A stretch of 64,000 nt of DNA from Nephromyces sp. MM_2019 (Eukaryota > Apicomplexa > Aconoidasida > Nephromycida), in the NCBI GenBank assembly GCA_015657535.1, contig JADHZB010000352.1, positions 1 through 64,000 of the forward strand. The letters are read 5' to 3'. The notes beneath the pieces were generated by a model. The model was given only the letters and a program-made list of their open reading frames with translations. It was not told where the DNA came from and made no database searches. Each line of letters starts with the position of its first letter. Position 1 is the first letter of the stretch. Positions 25,850-38,435 of the stretch are shown one piece after another. Position numbers and translations under genes: made by a program.

Positions 25850-28800
25850 TAAGTGAAGTTCTGTGTAAATCTATGTTTAGAGAAACGGGTTTTTGTGTGT
25901 ATATAGATGTATATTTAATTAGGTTTAGTAACAGTAAGCTTGTAAATTTGTGAATTTTTTATTCATTATGAATCGCTTTGGTATATTTATTATTTACATA
26001 AACTTTAATTACTCAATTATCTAACCATGATTTGAATATTTTGATAAGTAGAGCTGGTTGTTTTTGTTGGTTTATTTTGTAAATTATTTGCTTACACACA
26101 AAGTTATATTTATAATAATGCTTGTGATTGTGTAAAAAAAATTAAAAAAGAAAAGGTGGTCTTTGCTTATTTTTGATATCTCCGTAAAAAAAAAATATAG
26201 AAATAATTATTCAATTTATGCATTGTCATTGAAGCAGTTAAATTTTTGCGTACAAGTGTGTGTTGAGCCATTTATGTTAGCTTATGAACATATTGTCATG
26301 ATAAGATGTAGACGAGTTTTCGTTATATACCTGTGTTAGAATAGGTTTTACAATATAATCTGTGCTTAAGTGAGATGTTTAATGCGTTTTGTGTGCGAGT
26401 TTTATTGTGTATTTGATGAATATAGGTTGTGTAAGGCTTTAATCACATGGTGCGTATAAGTTTTTACTCTATGTTGTGGCTGTGTGAATTTTAATCATCA
26501 AATGCGCCATGCGCATGAGTATTTACTGTATTGTGTGTTTGTGTTGTGTGCGTGGGTCTAAGTATATAGTGCCTGCTTCAGTTTTTGTTATATAGTGTGT
26601 ATGTGTGTGTGTAGGTAAGTTTTATGAAAAGGTTTTTTTAGTCTGCTCAGATTTATAAATATAACTATGACTATTGGAATGAATATGTGCACTATACCCA
26701 ATAAATATTGGAGGTATAGGTGCAAAAGTAAAGTTATATATATAGGATGATTGAATTTTTATTTAATTATATATATACTTAACAATTCAAAATAAGATCT
26801 TAAATATAAAAATATTGTAATTATAATTTATATATTAAAGTAAATAATATACAAATATATAATTAGCTATAAAATTTGTCCGAATAACACTTTTGAGGTT
26901 GTGTAAATTATTAACAAAAGTTGGCAAAACGATGTTTTTACTTATTTCACTATATAAGTTGTATGTATGTGTTTTATATAATACTCTTATTGTTTATGTA
27001 ATACGAACACTCAGCAGCCTCCTTTTTTGAGGTGGTTATGTATATGTTAAACATGTTCATATTACTTGCATAAATAAATTTTTTGTTTATAGTAAATCTC
27101 TCAACACTGCTTATTGAAGTACTAGAATTTTTTTTTTATTCTCATTAGCAGCTTTTAATCATGGTTTTAAATTATTAAAGTATTGTTTAAAATGATATTT
27201 ATAATAGCTAGAACCACTCATTATATTATAATTGTTTATAAGCTATTATATATACATTTTTTTAAATGTTTTGTTAAATGTATTTTGAATAAATCCAAAG
27301 TTATAAAAAAATGAATTTAAATTTTATGAATTTGTTATATAACAACTAAATTGGGGATTTTGAAACTAAGATAAAGGAAGTAAAACTGATTGTATATTAA
27401 ATATTTGAATTATTTCTTAGAGAACTGAATTAAAAACCAATTTAATGGGAAACATGAAGAAGATTGTATTATGATAAATTTTTTATGCAACAATTTGTAA
27501 ATCGTGTATTTATAAAGGTAATATTTAAATCTAAATAAGGCAAACTGTTTTAATATAAAATCATATGGAATTTGTATATTTATTATACTATATAAGTTAT
27601 ATCTAAAATAAGCGTTCAAAATCTTAGAGTTTTACAATTCATAATACATAACTCATATCGCATGATAATTAATATTGCTACTATTTCGATTGTAGTTGTA
27701 GTTGTCTTTTTACCAATGTAAAATTAAACAAAAATAAAAAATAAAAGAAAAAGCTTAATTGTGTAATTAAGCAAATAAAATATTTAATATTAAAAGAAAA
27801 CAATATAGTTAAATGCATGTAAAAGGACGAAAATAACAACTTATTTTATTTGAAGATTAGAAGGCTTCTCATTAGTAAAGCTACTTTAGCTTTATTTGTA
27901 AAAATATGGCAAAGTTATCAATCGTAGTGAAAATTGAATATCAAATTTGTAGAACATCTATCTATTAGTATAGTCAGCTCTTATATGTAACTATAAATTG
28001 ATGGCTAAGTATAATTAAAAAAAAATTGACAGTTGTTTGAAAATTGTGGTTTTTAGAAGATCCTGCAATTCCTATAAAACACAAATATTTTTAATTTCCA
28101 CTACATTTGATTAGAAGTTAGCATATGTAAGTAAGCGTGGAAAACAGCTCTTTGAAATCAACATATTAAGAAAAATAAAGGCTTTGAGAACTACATCTTA
28201 CACGACTGACAATAATTACTTTTTTGGAAATGTGCATAAACTACATAATTTTAATACTTGTAATTAAATATTTTGTTTCTATTTAACTTTCTAAATTAGT
28301 GTAATCTGTTTGGTTGATATAAAGTAGAATTTTTACCTGGCAAATTAATTATTTAAGTGTAATAAGAATTCAAATTTGTACAGTCTCATTGACCAGGCAG
28401 ATATTAATGATTAGCTCGGGCATTAATTAGTTAATTGATGCTTTATCTCTGGTTCATATATAATCATTCTAAGATCACTTAAAATCACAATTAGATGAAA
28501 ATATAATAGGAACAGTATTCAAATTATCAATAATATAGGAGGAGCCAAGCTATTAAGTTCTACATTTCGTTAAATGAGAATTAGTTATGCATAACAAGAA
28601 ACCTTGGTATTTAGATATAATTTACAATCTAATTCTTGCGTAGATGATAAGTTTAGATATCAGGTGAATCCTTTAAAAACTCAATTTAAAAAGATAGGTA
28701 AATATTTTATCCGTTTTATGTATATACACTTCCTATTAGGTTGAAAATTTATATCTTACAATGATTTACTATATAGCAGCTCCAAATAGGTTTTGTTCAA

Positions 28801-29031
28801 TCTAATTTGAAAGAGATTTGTCTTCCTATTTCTTATAATTGGAAAGGTTTTAATGATTGGTCCATTCAATCTAACATATTAGTTTTTGAGAATGAGGATG
28901 CCAAAAGCTGTTTCTTTCATTTTACAGCTAATTTTACTTATCCTTTATACTAAGATTTCATTTGAAAAAAAATTAAAAGTATTTATACTTGCTGAATTCA
29001 TCAAAAATAGGATCCCATGTAACTCACAAAT
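25850..29031. other. Large AT-rich intergenic region
   Basis: About 3.2 kb separate the RING E3 promoter side and the PEBP gene. The left part has TGTG runs to about 26.6 kb; the rest is plain AT-rich. No coding exon, tRNA or rRNA is recognised. Confidence 0.5.
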
Positions 29032-30280
29032 ATGGTGACTGAAAAAATTTACAACCATGATACAAATTTAAAAACAACTTACAGTAAGAATGGATATACA
29101 AGAAAAGCTAAAGAGGCTGGTTTTGCCCAAGCTATTAACAATTTTGGTATGGTATTTATACTATATTATGAACTCGAACAGTGCTAGAAAGTTTTCAGAT
29201 TATCTCAGGGATTCATCTATTGGTATTAATGATATTGTATAAAAGTAAGTTTCTCATCTCTTTCTCCAGGGATAGATAAACTTAGGTCACATGAAGTTGG
29301 ATTAGTTGACGAAATGTAAGATCGATTTTCAACTACAAATTTTATAATTAATCTAAACGCATTCAGAATTAGTTCGAAGGTGCTGAACTTACGTCTTTAA
29401 TTTTACGTTGCTGATGATTATAGCTAGAGTGCAAGAGAAATGAACCCTAACTCACGTTTTGTGGTGTCTTGGGGAAACACACCTCTGGGTATGGAATAAA
29501 TTTAGCAATGTTTGTATAAAATAAAAAGCTATATAGGCTTAGGTGAAAATGTTGAAAGATTGAATTTCAATCCACATCAAGCAAGACTCAAGCCGAACAG
29601 TAATCAAACTAACTTTAAGTTGTGAAATAAATCTGAGTCAAAATTTTGAGTTTCTTTCAAACCGGAATTAGAGATTAATAATAAATATTGTATTGTTATG
29701 TTTGATCCTGATGCACCTTATGGTAGAGGTTCTGAAGGAAACACACAATATATCCATTGGTTGGTACCTGATATTGAAGATCCTAAAGAAATTAAAACAA
29801 GCTCCGAGTCATGTAAATATTACCCAATGTGCTTATGAAGCGCTACTGCTAGCTAAATTTTTAATTTAGATACTTATGAACCACCAAATCCACCTGAAGG
29901 TACAAATTCCCATCGCTATGTTATAGCATTATTAAAAAGTGGCAAAAAAACACCACCAGGTAATCGAATGAATTTTTGTTATTCAAATTAAAACTCATTT
30001 TAACTTCTTCAAGCTGACTCCCTGCGTGCTCTGAAAAAGCCTTTGGTTTCAAGGGTAATAAGATTAATCCCATAAATATTCTCAAAAAGTTTTCAAAATT
30101 TATTCACAAATTATTCCCAGGATGGTAAATACAAAATGGTTTGCTGATTTTACTCTATACGAAAAAAGTTAGAAAATGAATTGTACTTTCCAGATTCGTA
30201 CCAAATTCAATTTTGAAGATTTCAAGAATCAGAACAACTTTATCTTAGAGGCTGTTGATTACTTTATAATCTTCACTTAA
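29032..30280 (+). CDS. PEBP-family protein, gene model incomplete
   Basis: PEBP/RKIP-family proteins bind phospholipid or anionic ligands and regulate kinases. Supported exons: 29032-29146, 29270-29315, about 29367 onward, about 29542-29599, 29651-29812, 29870-29959, 30014-30054 and 30194-30280. Core motifs are strong: a VMFDPDAPYGRG ligand-pocket strand, YIHWLVPDI, then PPNPPEGTNSHRYVIALL, where the family has GPPxGtgxHRYvf. The C-terminus ends in a PEBP-like helix (RTKFNFEDFKNQNN). Between 29368 and 29541 the frame is continuous but crossed by TAA and TAG codons, so an intron of 3n length or a broken exon lies there. A pseudogene cannot be excluded, though the pocket motifs are intact. Confidence 0.75.
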
Positions 30281-30890
30281 TGGTTATACCACAGCATAAA
30301 AAATGAGTTTAAGATTGGATTGTATGACTCATTAATTTTTATCTTAACCAATTATCATGGATTTTATTGTATGTATTTTCTTGAAAATTAAAATATTTTT
30401 AAAAGAACTCTAGATGAGTTTGCTGGAACATTCATTACAGATTCACTATAAATTTAAAAAGTTAAGCCACTGTATATGTCTAACTAGCCCCTTGTGTGCT
30501 TAGATAGCATTATTTTACATAGTTACTAGTGAATCTAAGTCATTAGACCCAAAAGCATTGAGAAAATTTGAACAAGGAACATAAATTAGATAAGCTGAAA
30601 AAATTTGAAAAGGCATTAACCTTCAGGCACTATTCAAACATCGCCCCTTTAGGCTACTGTGACCTAAAATTTGTCAGAACTAATGACTGCAACATTCTCG
30701 TTTCCTAGGTTTGCAATTTTATCAAGATATTTCACAAAATTTCTAATGGAGAAGAATTTTGTTTAATGTGCTTATCATTATAATGCCTCAATGATACCCA
30801 AAACCAGTCAAATGCAAATTACCTCATCCTAAGTTTTAGTTGCTATTATGTGGTTTTATTATATTTTGCTTCTTAAATGGTTATAGCAAA

Positions 30891-33361
30891 ATGTATGAAG
30901 ATTCTTTCAGGATCCTTATAAATGAAACCTCTTCTTCTACTCATAATCATGATCTACCTCCAATGTGGAGTGAATTTGGTTGGATGCAACCCAGTGTCTA
31001 TTACGACAGGCAAACCTTGACTAACACCGATGCTAAAAACCTATGGGCATTGAGGAGCGAAGCCTTCCGACTCTCTTGGAGGTCATTCCTCGGATCTATA
31101 GATGCTTATATTGGTGATTGGTTGGACAACAACATAAAGACAGCCATTGAGTTCATTGAAACTACATCAAAAATAAATATGCCGGAGGTTCCAACATGTT
31201 TTGCATTTGTTGGAATCAGTATCGCTGACCATTTTAATGTCCTCAAACGACTATGTGACCAATTGGAAGGCAACCAGGCCCCCATAAATTCACGCAAAAC
31301 GGTAATACTTAGGTCACATGACTGTCCCTCGGTATCTCAAGCCTTATGTAGCATTATTGACCAATTGATCATGTCTACAGACTTTACAAAAATTGAGATC
31401 AAGGACCTAACAGGTCACAAACTCCTGGACCCTTCACCCAATTATGATTCTGCAATCTCAAAACTGGATGAATGGTTTGAGATGTATGAGCCATTCCTGG
31501 ACTTCAATGCCAATGCAACTTCATTTGTAATTGTCTTTGAAGACACTGAATTTTTTCCACCACATATAATAGATGGTATCATTCGGTTCTGCCATTGTCT
31601 CCGCAATGAATATAAAATAGCTGACTGTCTGATAATGGGTATATCTTTTAGTTCTCACTTTGTGGAATCTATCTGCGATCCCGAAACATTTAGGAAATTA
31701 CTCATTAAAGAATTAGACATATTCAACTCAAAAATCATTGGCAAAAAATTAAGTGATATGCTAATGCACAATCCTACACTTTTACCATTCATTATCCCCA
31801 AAGATTGCATTGAACGCATAGAACAATTTTTCACCTTATACAATTTTAGTATCTCATGTATGATTAAGCAGGTCTACTACATTTGTTTTGATTTTTTTAG
31901 CACGTCAGAACTATCATTTATTAATAGACCTCTTGATCATCTATATGAGCAATTAACTCATAAAAAGTCCAGTGATCTCAAATATGATGTTGAGAACTTT
32001 TATCGAAAACTTGGATTATTGATTGAATATTCTAGAGATGGCTTATCTGAAAGTAATAAAGCTGTCACTGCTGATATTGCGGCTTTTATTCTAGAGAGAA
32101 AATGTGCCATAAATCTGATACTGAAATTTGATAAATGTCTGTGCAAATTTCAAAATGAAGTTGGGGAAGTTCCCAGGGAACGAATCATCAGTAAGTTTTT
32201 CATGAGTTGAAATACAATTTTACTAATTCAAAACATATATCCTTATCATAAACATTTATTTTAATATTTAAATCAGCTGACATGAATGAGAGGCAAATGC
32301 TAGACTACAAAGAAAATAGTGCTGTTTGGCTTTTCAGGAGGGCTCAAACTCAACCATCTATTATGCTTGATTTCTTAAGAACAATATTGAGGTCTTTTGA
32401 AGGAATATCACAAAACCTGACAGAAATTCAAGAAAACAGTTTGCCAAAAATTATTTCAGACTTACCAACAAATTATGAGAAACATCACCTTTACAACACC
32501 TTAAAATCTGAGTTATATTCTATCATGTCAAGTTTTGATGCAAAAAACTGTAGTACTTCTCAAGCACAACGTGTTAAAACCTTTTTTAGGAATTATTTAC
32601 AAACATTGTTATTACCAAACACAACTACGATCGTAAACAAATCATTCTATATATGGGATAAGAGCCCAGCATGGTTGACTTCTGAGCTTAACCCAAATAC
32701 AGCACATGAATCATTTCATTTATTAGCTAATCTATTACCTGATAAGAAATCAATAACCGCTGATCATATAAACAATCCTACCTACGGAACACCATCCGAA
32801 ACAATCTCAAACAATCCAACAAAACATTCTCCATTACTTATAGATATTGCCCTTCTTTATAGGATATATGAAAACTCGGGACACATATCTAACCTCTGGG
32901 ATTGGTTCTGTTCTTTCTGTCAAGCCATACTTAAAAACAATAAGCTATTATCTAGTATTAAAACAGATGGAAAATCAACAAAAGCGGAGAATCATTTAAT
33001 AACACTCTTCCACACACGTTTCTGTATTGGTATTGGTACTTTGGGTCAATTAATAGGCATTCTTACAGTGAAATCACACAAAAAGAAAATGAATGATATA
33101 CAGATTACAGATGACACCAACTCTGTAAAACCAAAGAAGAAAGAAACACTGGTCGATAACACCAAATCTGTGGAGAAATTTATACTTGAAAACAAAACTT
33201 GGAATTTACTCAAGAGTGAAAAAGACGAATTTATTTCTCTTAAAAAAAAGATGTGTACATACAGGATAAAAAAATTATATTTTGGAAAGATTTTGGAAGA
33301 AGAAAATAAATCTTCTACACATGAAGCAATACCCATTTATAGGAAACGGAAAAAATTGTAA
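30891..33361 (+). CDS. ORC3: Origin recognition complex subunit 3
   Basis: ORC3 is a structural subunit of the six-part complex that marks replication origins and loads MCM. Exons are 30891-32190 and 32277-33361, joined at GTAAGT/CAG in phase 1, giving 794 residues (human 711). Family features: the N-terminal helix (RLSWRSFLGSIDAYI), a degenerate AAA+-like region from VPTCFAFVGISIADH with VFEDTEFFPPHIIDGII, then FTLYNFSISCMIKQV, and near the C-terminus LIDIALLYRIYENSG with NLWDWF, HTRFCIGIGTLGQLIG and a basic tail. An upstream in-frame ATG at 30840 gives a hydrophobic leader and is less likely; the AG just before 30891 may also be a splice acceptor. Codon use is standard and the exons are long compared with neighbouring genes. 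Confidence 0.92.
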
Positions 33362-34505
33362 AAAAGACTGAAAGTATACACATATACAACACAAAAATAT
33401 ATACACACAAGAAGATATATACTCGCACACGAAAATATATTAGCACACACACATATACGCACACATATATATTCACACACACATATACACATACATCTTT
33501 ATACACATAAACATATGTTATACTTTTTTAATAACTGATTTATACCTTATAATTACACCTCAATATTTATAAATTCTCTGAATATCCATAACCTAACTTT
33601 TGATCTTTAAATTCTTCACTAATATATTTATATAAGAAATAATTGCTTGGCATACAAATAATAAACACAATTTTATATTCTATGTATATACACACACAAC
33701 AAAGATTACATATAGATTTACTGACACAACCAATAAATCTTATATCCCCTCTCGCACATACACATCAAATAATTATATATATACATATATATAACAAAAT
33801 AATTACATGGGTGTGTAAGAATTAGGAAATGTTTGAGTTGAAATGCAGACAATATGAGAATATTATATTATAAACAAATTGTTAAATTTATTAGTGTAAG
33901 TTTGTGTATAATGTGTAAAATAAATATTAGTTTAAACAATACTATAGTCCAAGTAAACCCTAAAAATATATTTAAATAAAGATTTTGAAAAAATAAATAT
34001 GGCCCAAAAATATTTAAGTATATTAGCTAGCCACACCCACATACATAAGGTCAATCTGGAATATATATATATAAATAGTGTGTGTTGGTTTGTTGAAGTA
34101 TATAGAAAGTTGGGGGTGTGTGTAGAATTATATTTGAAGTTTTTAGAGAGTTCAAATATGCTTTAATTTTTGATTTAATGTTCCTGGATGTCTAGGTAAA
34201 CAAATTTCAGGGTTATGTATTATATTAATTCATAACTTGTAAAGTGTGTCCATCAATAACATATCAAATATATAGGTAAGAGTGGGTATCTTTATGTGTG
34301 CGTATTTATCAAGCTATCAAATATGATAGTGTATATCTGTGTGTGTGTATATATCAAGCTATCGAATATATATGTATGTGTGTGTCAAACAATTAAAAAT
34401 ATATGTATTTATTAATGTGTGTATCTGAAAAAGCACCCAAATAATTAAATATGTGTTAAAGAAAACCCTAAAACACAAGTATGTGTACCCAATGTGTACA
34501 CATAC
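33362..34505. other. Intergenic region, CA runs then plain AT
   Basis: This is the convergent region between ORC3 (plus) and a minus-strand membrane protein. ACAC and TATA runs follow the ORC3 stop immediately (33380-33520). Nothing coding is seen. Confidence 0.6.
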
Positions 34506-34778
34506 TTAGAGTCCATTAACACCAGAGGTCCCAGGATGCATCAAATTCTTATAGGTTGAGCTTTCAATTTTGCCACTGTCTCTCAACTTCTTCAAATGTC
34601 GTTTGTAGAAGAAGGAGGGGCTTGAGTGGAAAGGGTGAAATCGAGGCCTGTGTGCAATGTATAACAAACCAGTACCAGTGGCCACACTCATAGCCATATA
34701 AATAGACAACCACCTTATCTTATCCCTTGTTAGGTTAGGGAAGTAGTGGAAGTACATACTCATAGGTACAAAGGCCAT
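34506..34778 (-). CDS. 90-residue single-span membrane protein, unknown
   Basis: The gene is a single exon with a TAA stop. One membrane helix is likely (WLSIYMAMSVATGTGLLYIA), preceded by a short aromatic N-terminus and followed by a basic, His/Phe-rich segment and a hydrophilic tail. Size and topology recall small accessory subunits of mitochondrial respiratory complexes, but no motif proves it. Confidence 0.6.
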   Translation of the reverse strand: MAFVPMSMYFHYFPNLTRDKIRWLSIYMAMSVATGTGLLYIAHRPRFHPFHSSPSFFYKRHLKKLRDSGKIESSTYKNLMHPGTSGVNGL

Positions 34779-36290
34779 ATTGATGTGTAAAAGTTGTATG
34801 TCAAGTGTATGTTTTCTTGAAAAATGGGTTTATGAAAAAGTATTTGAAAAAATTAGGACTTGTATATATGAAAAGAAGTTTACAAAAAAAAGTGAAAGAC
34901 GATACCTAGATATATACTTATATGGATGTGTGAGTGTGAGTGTGGATACGTGTAATTTAAATGTATATTTAGGTATATGAGGCTGTAGTATCTGTGGTAG
35001 GGTTGTGGTTTATGAAGTAAGATGTTGTGTGTATGATAGATTGAAAATGTGTGTAGTGAGGTGTAGTGTGTATGCATGTAATAGTGTGTGTGTGTTCGCT
35101 GGTATGTACTGATGCAGTCTCTAAACACACACACAATATATACCCCATGTGATATACAGTCTCAAGTATTGTTTTCAAGATGTTGAAATCTATATATAGA
35201 GTGTTGAGGTGCCTACTTCAGATTTTATCTTACATTGAAACACAATACACAAAACAAAACATATATGAAATTTATAACAAAACACATACACAAAAAAATA
35301 CAATAAAAAACAAACATTAAAAACACACTGTGATAATTATGATCAATTAAAATAAATCTGTGAAGTTTAAACAAAGCAATATACTTTGAAAATAGTAATT
35401 TAAAGTTGATAATATAAAAACAACTCACTCGTTAGTGTTAATTAACAATAAATTTACAAATACGCACACAGTGCTAGGTTGATAATAGACAAGAATAATT
35501 AGGTATACACATAGTTTATAATACATTTCAAATTTATACAGAAAACTTTGATCTACAAATTTTCAAATAAGATTTAGCTCTTAAGACTTAATTTAATCTT
35601 ATTTTTATGCTTAAATTTTAATATTTTTGAATTATTAAAAGCTCGCACAAGCACATTAAAAAAAACGTACACAACACCAACACACACACAACACATACGT
35701 AACACACATACACACACAGCACAAACTACATAGATGCTCTTAAGTGATTTTGATTAAATTTGCCACAATAAATTCTGTGTATTGTTTGGTATCAAATCTC
35801 ATCGAAAGCGTGTAATATAAATTATTTTTACTAATAAATTTTTTATTTTTATATTGGCGTGTAAATTAAATTTATAATTTGTTTTATCAAAATTTCATAA
35901 AGATAAATAATTATGAAATATTTTTAAGTTATATAAAAATTCTTACACAGTATTAGTATACACCTATTATGAGTTGTTTGAATTGTGTATGTATGTGTGT
36001 GTTTTGGTATAGGACTATTTCAAATTGAGTGTGTGATACATAGTCTACAATATGCATATATTTTTATGTTTTTCAAAATGTTTTTGTGTGTGTCTGATAA
36101 ATCTTATTTATATATATAATTGCTATAACTTATTGAAGTGTGTGTGTATGGATATCTAACATATTATGTTTGGATAAGTATATATCTGATATATTATACT
36201 TAATGCATGTGTGTTTGTATGTCAGTATATCTTAACAAAGTGTGTGTGTGTTAGATATTCCTTATTAAAGTGTGTGTATCAGACATATCT
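34779..36290. other. Intergenic TG/CA-rich region
   Basis: Two minus-strand genes flank this region. TGTG runs (34930-35110) switch to ACAC runs (35120-35300 and 35650-35730) and back (35970-36300). No exon is supported. Confidence 0.5.
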
Positions 36291-37201
36291 TTATTTCTGT
36301 GTATGTGATGAATTTTTGGCCTCTGAATATTTCTTTTGCTTTTTAATAAGGTAATCAAGAGCTTCACCAGAAAATGCATTAATTTTCTCCAAATTCATTT
36401 TTGAAACAAATGTGTTGTGAATTTCTTCAAAGCTTTTCATAAAACTAAAAACAAATTATGATATAAAATATGGAGAATGGTATATACATATATATATGAG
36501 TGTATATTACCTTTTCAAATGAGATAAATGTAACGCACATATTCAAATTAAAGCTTATCAAATGCACACAAATAAAAATAAAAAAAAGCTACACATATAT
36601 TTATACATAAATAAATATTTATATATGTTTTCAATAGATGTGTAACACTGTGTAAATATGAACCCATATATAAACATGCATATCTATAAATAAAAGCAGT
36701 CATATAAGCAGTAAATATACCTTAAATGCACAGACACGTACATAACGAATATGCACATACAGATTGGATATACAGATTTGCATAGAGCATATAAATAAGT
36801 AATAGGCATATTGTAAATACTTAAATTTACACACACACTCACACACATATTTACACACAAACATATTCTCACATACATATAATCGGCTCACATACACTTG
36901 CATACACGAGTATACACACATACACACACATATATATATGAAAGCACGCACACAAATACACACAAACATACACACATACAAACAAATACACATACACAAA
37001 TACACACACACACATAAGCACATACACACACAGATAAGCTCACATAGACACACATACATATATGTGTATATAAATATTTAACCTCTCAACATTATCACAT
37101 AGATTTGGGTTGGTTTCAATGAATGCCGCTAAAGTTTCAAGGAATATCGTTGATTCAACGAATTGATCTTTGATAGCCTCCATTGTGTCAGGTGTGTCCA
37201 T
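36291..37201 (-). CDS. 90-residue helical protein, unknown
   Basis: Exons are 37201-37083 and 36444-36291, joined in phase 2, totalling 273 nt with a TAA stop. The protein is acidic in exon 1 (MDTPDTMEAIKDQF) and predicted mostly helical, with a basic end (LIKKQKKYSEAK). The 638-nt intron is nearly all ACAC/TATA repeats on the plus strand. The exact phase and low repeat content of the exons support a real gene. No family is recognised. Confidence 0.6.
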
Positions 37202-38435
37202 TTTGTTTGTTTTATATTTATATATATATAGGTGTATGTTTAAGTGTGTATTATATGTGTGTGTGTGTGATTTTGTATATTTAGAGTAATCAAATATATA
37301 GACAGAGAGAGAGTCAGAGAATAATAAGTATCGAATATCTATACATATATATATTTATATATGTAGTTGTTTATATATTTAGAATAATGGATAATGCTGA
37401 TTATATTGGTATGCCGTAAATTTATCAATTTTTGAAAACTTATTTCAAATGAAAATTAAGATCAGCATTGCTATGCTAATTCAACTAAACTGTAAAACTT
37501 GCTAGCAGAGCGTACAAGAGTGTTTCAGTACAAATACTATATATACACACACCAACACACATACACACACGCATTTATGTATGGGTTCAAATGAAACGAA
37601 CTGGATTATTTAAAGTGATAGCGCTTTAAATTGATATTTACACATACACATAGGTTGCTATAGTCTTAAATATTTTAACGCATATAAAATTAAAAGCAAG
37701 CACATACCCCAAATTGATACCCAGCACACACACACACTCTCGCACACACACACTTGAAATTAATACTCCACCCATACACATGCAATCAAAATTAAGTATT
37801 ACTGAACATACAAATGTAAATCATGAATTACATACTTGATATTACATTTTGTACATAAGTGTGCAGTATGTGAGAATATATATAAACACCATAGATCATA
37901 TAAATATTATATGTAGTACAGTACTATATAATTAATTCATTTAATAAGTACACACCCACAACTAAACATATTTTAGATATAAATAAAATAACTGTGTTAG
38001 ATTAAAATAACTGTGTTAGATTAAAATAACTGTTATACAAAAGAGTAATTAATTGAATATATATTTGCGTCTAAATTGCTTAATAAAAATTTTAATAAAA
38101 AATATCCAAATTTACAGAGATTTGCCTTAATAACTATAGTAATAATTTTTTTAGGATTACCAATATTTGGGTGTAAATTGGTATGTTAATTGGTTTGTAA
38201 ATTTGGGTGTAAATTGGGTGTAGCTTAGGTGTCAATCGGTATTTAAATTGGGAATGGAAATTGGCTATGAATTTAATTTAAATGAGCTGTAATTGGTGGA
38301 AAATGTTGATACTATTTTCATTTTAATTTCCTATTTAATTTCACAACCAAATTGATAAGAGTTGACGGTTAAAATATGTGTAGTATTGGGCATGTAAATC
38401 ATATCAAATCTAATGAAAAATTGTAAAAAATAGGC
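37202..38435. other. Intergenic region with short repeats
   Basis: It contains three near-identical 19-base units (GTTAGATTAAAATAACT type, 37986-38035) and a GGTGTAAATTG-type drift repeat at 38165-38230. No exon is seen. Confidence 0.5.

Noticed and set aside
25640..25953. Three overlapping plus-strand ORFs of Gly-Cys-Tyr-Val repeats
   Set aside because: All three frames of a 16-base tandem repeat stay open, which is expected of the repeat and not of a gene.
29368..29541. A non-standard code reading TAA/TAG as glutamine
   Set aside because: Long exons of ORC3, the 1104-residue protein and GCP4 have no internal TAA/TAG/TGA and genes end at all three stops, so the standard code holds.
36684..37059. 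Cys-Val-rich minus-strand ORF of 119 residues
   Set aside because: It is the repeat-filled intron of the two-exon gene at 36291-37201.
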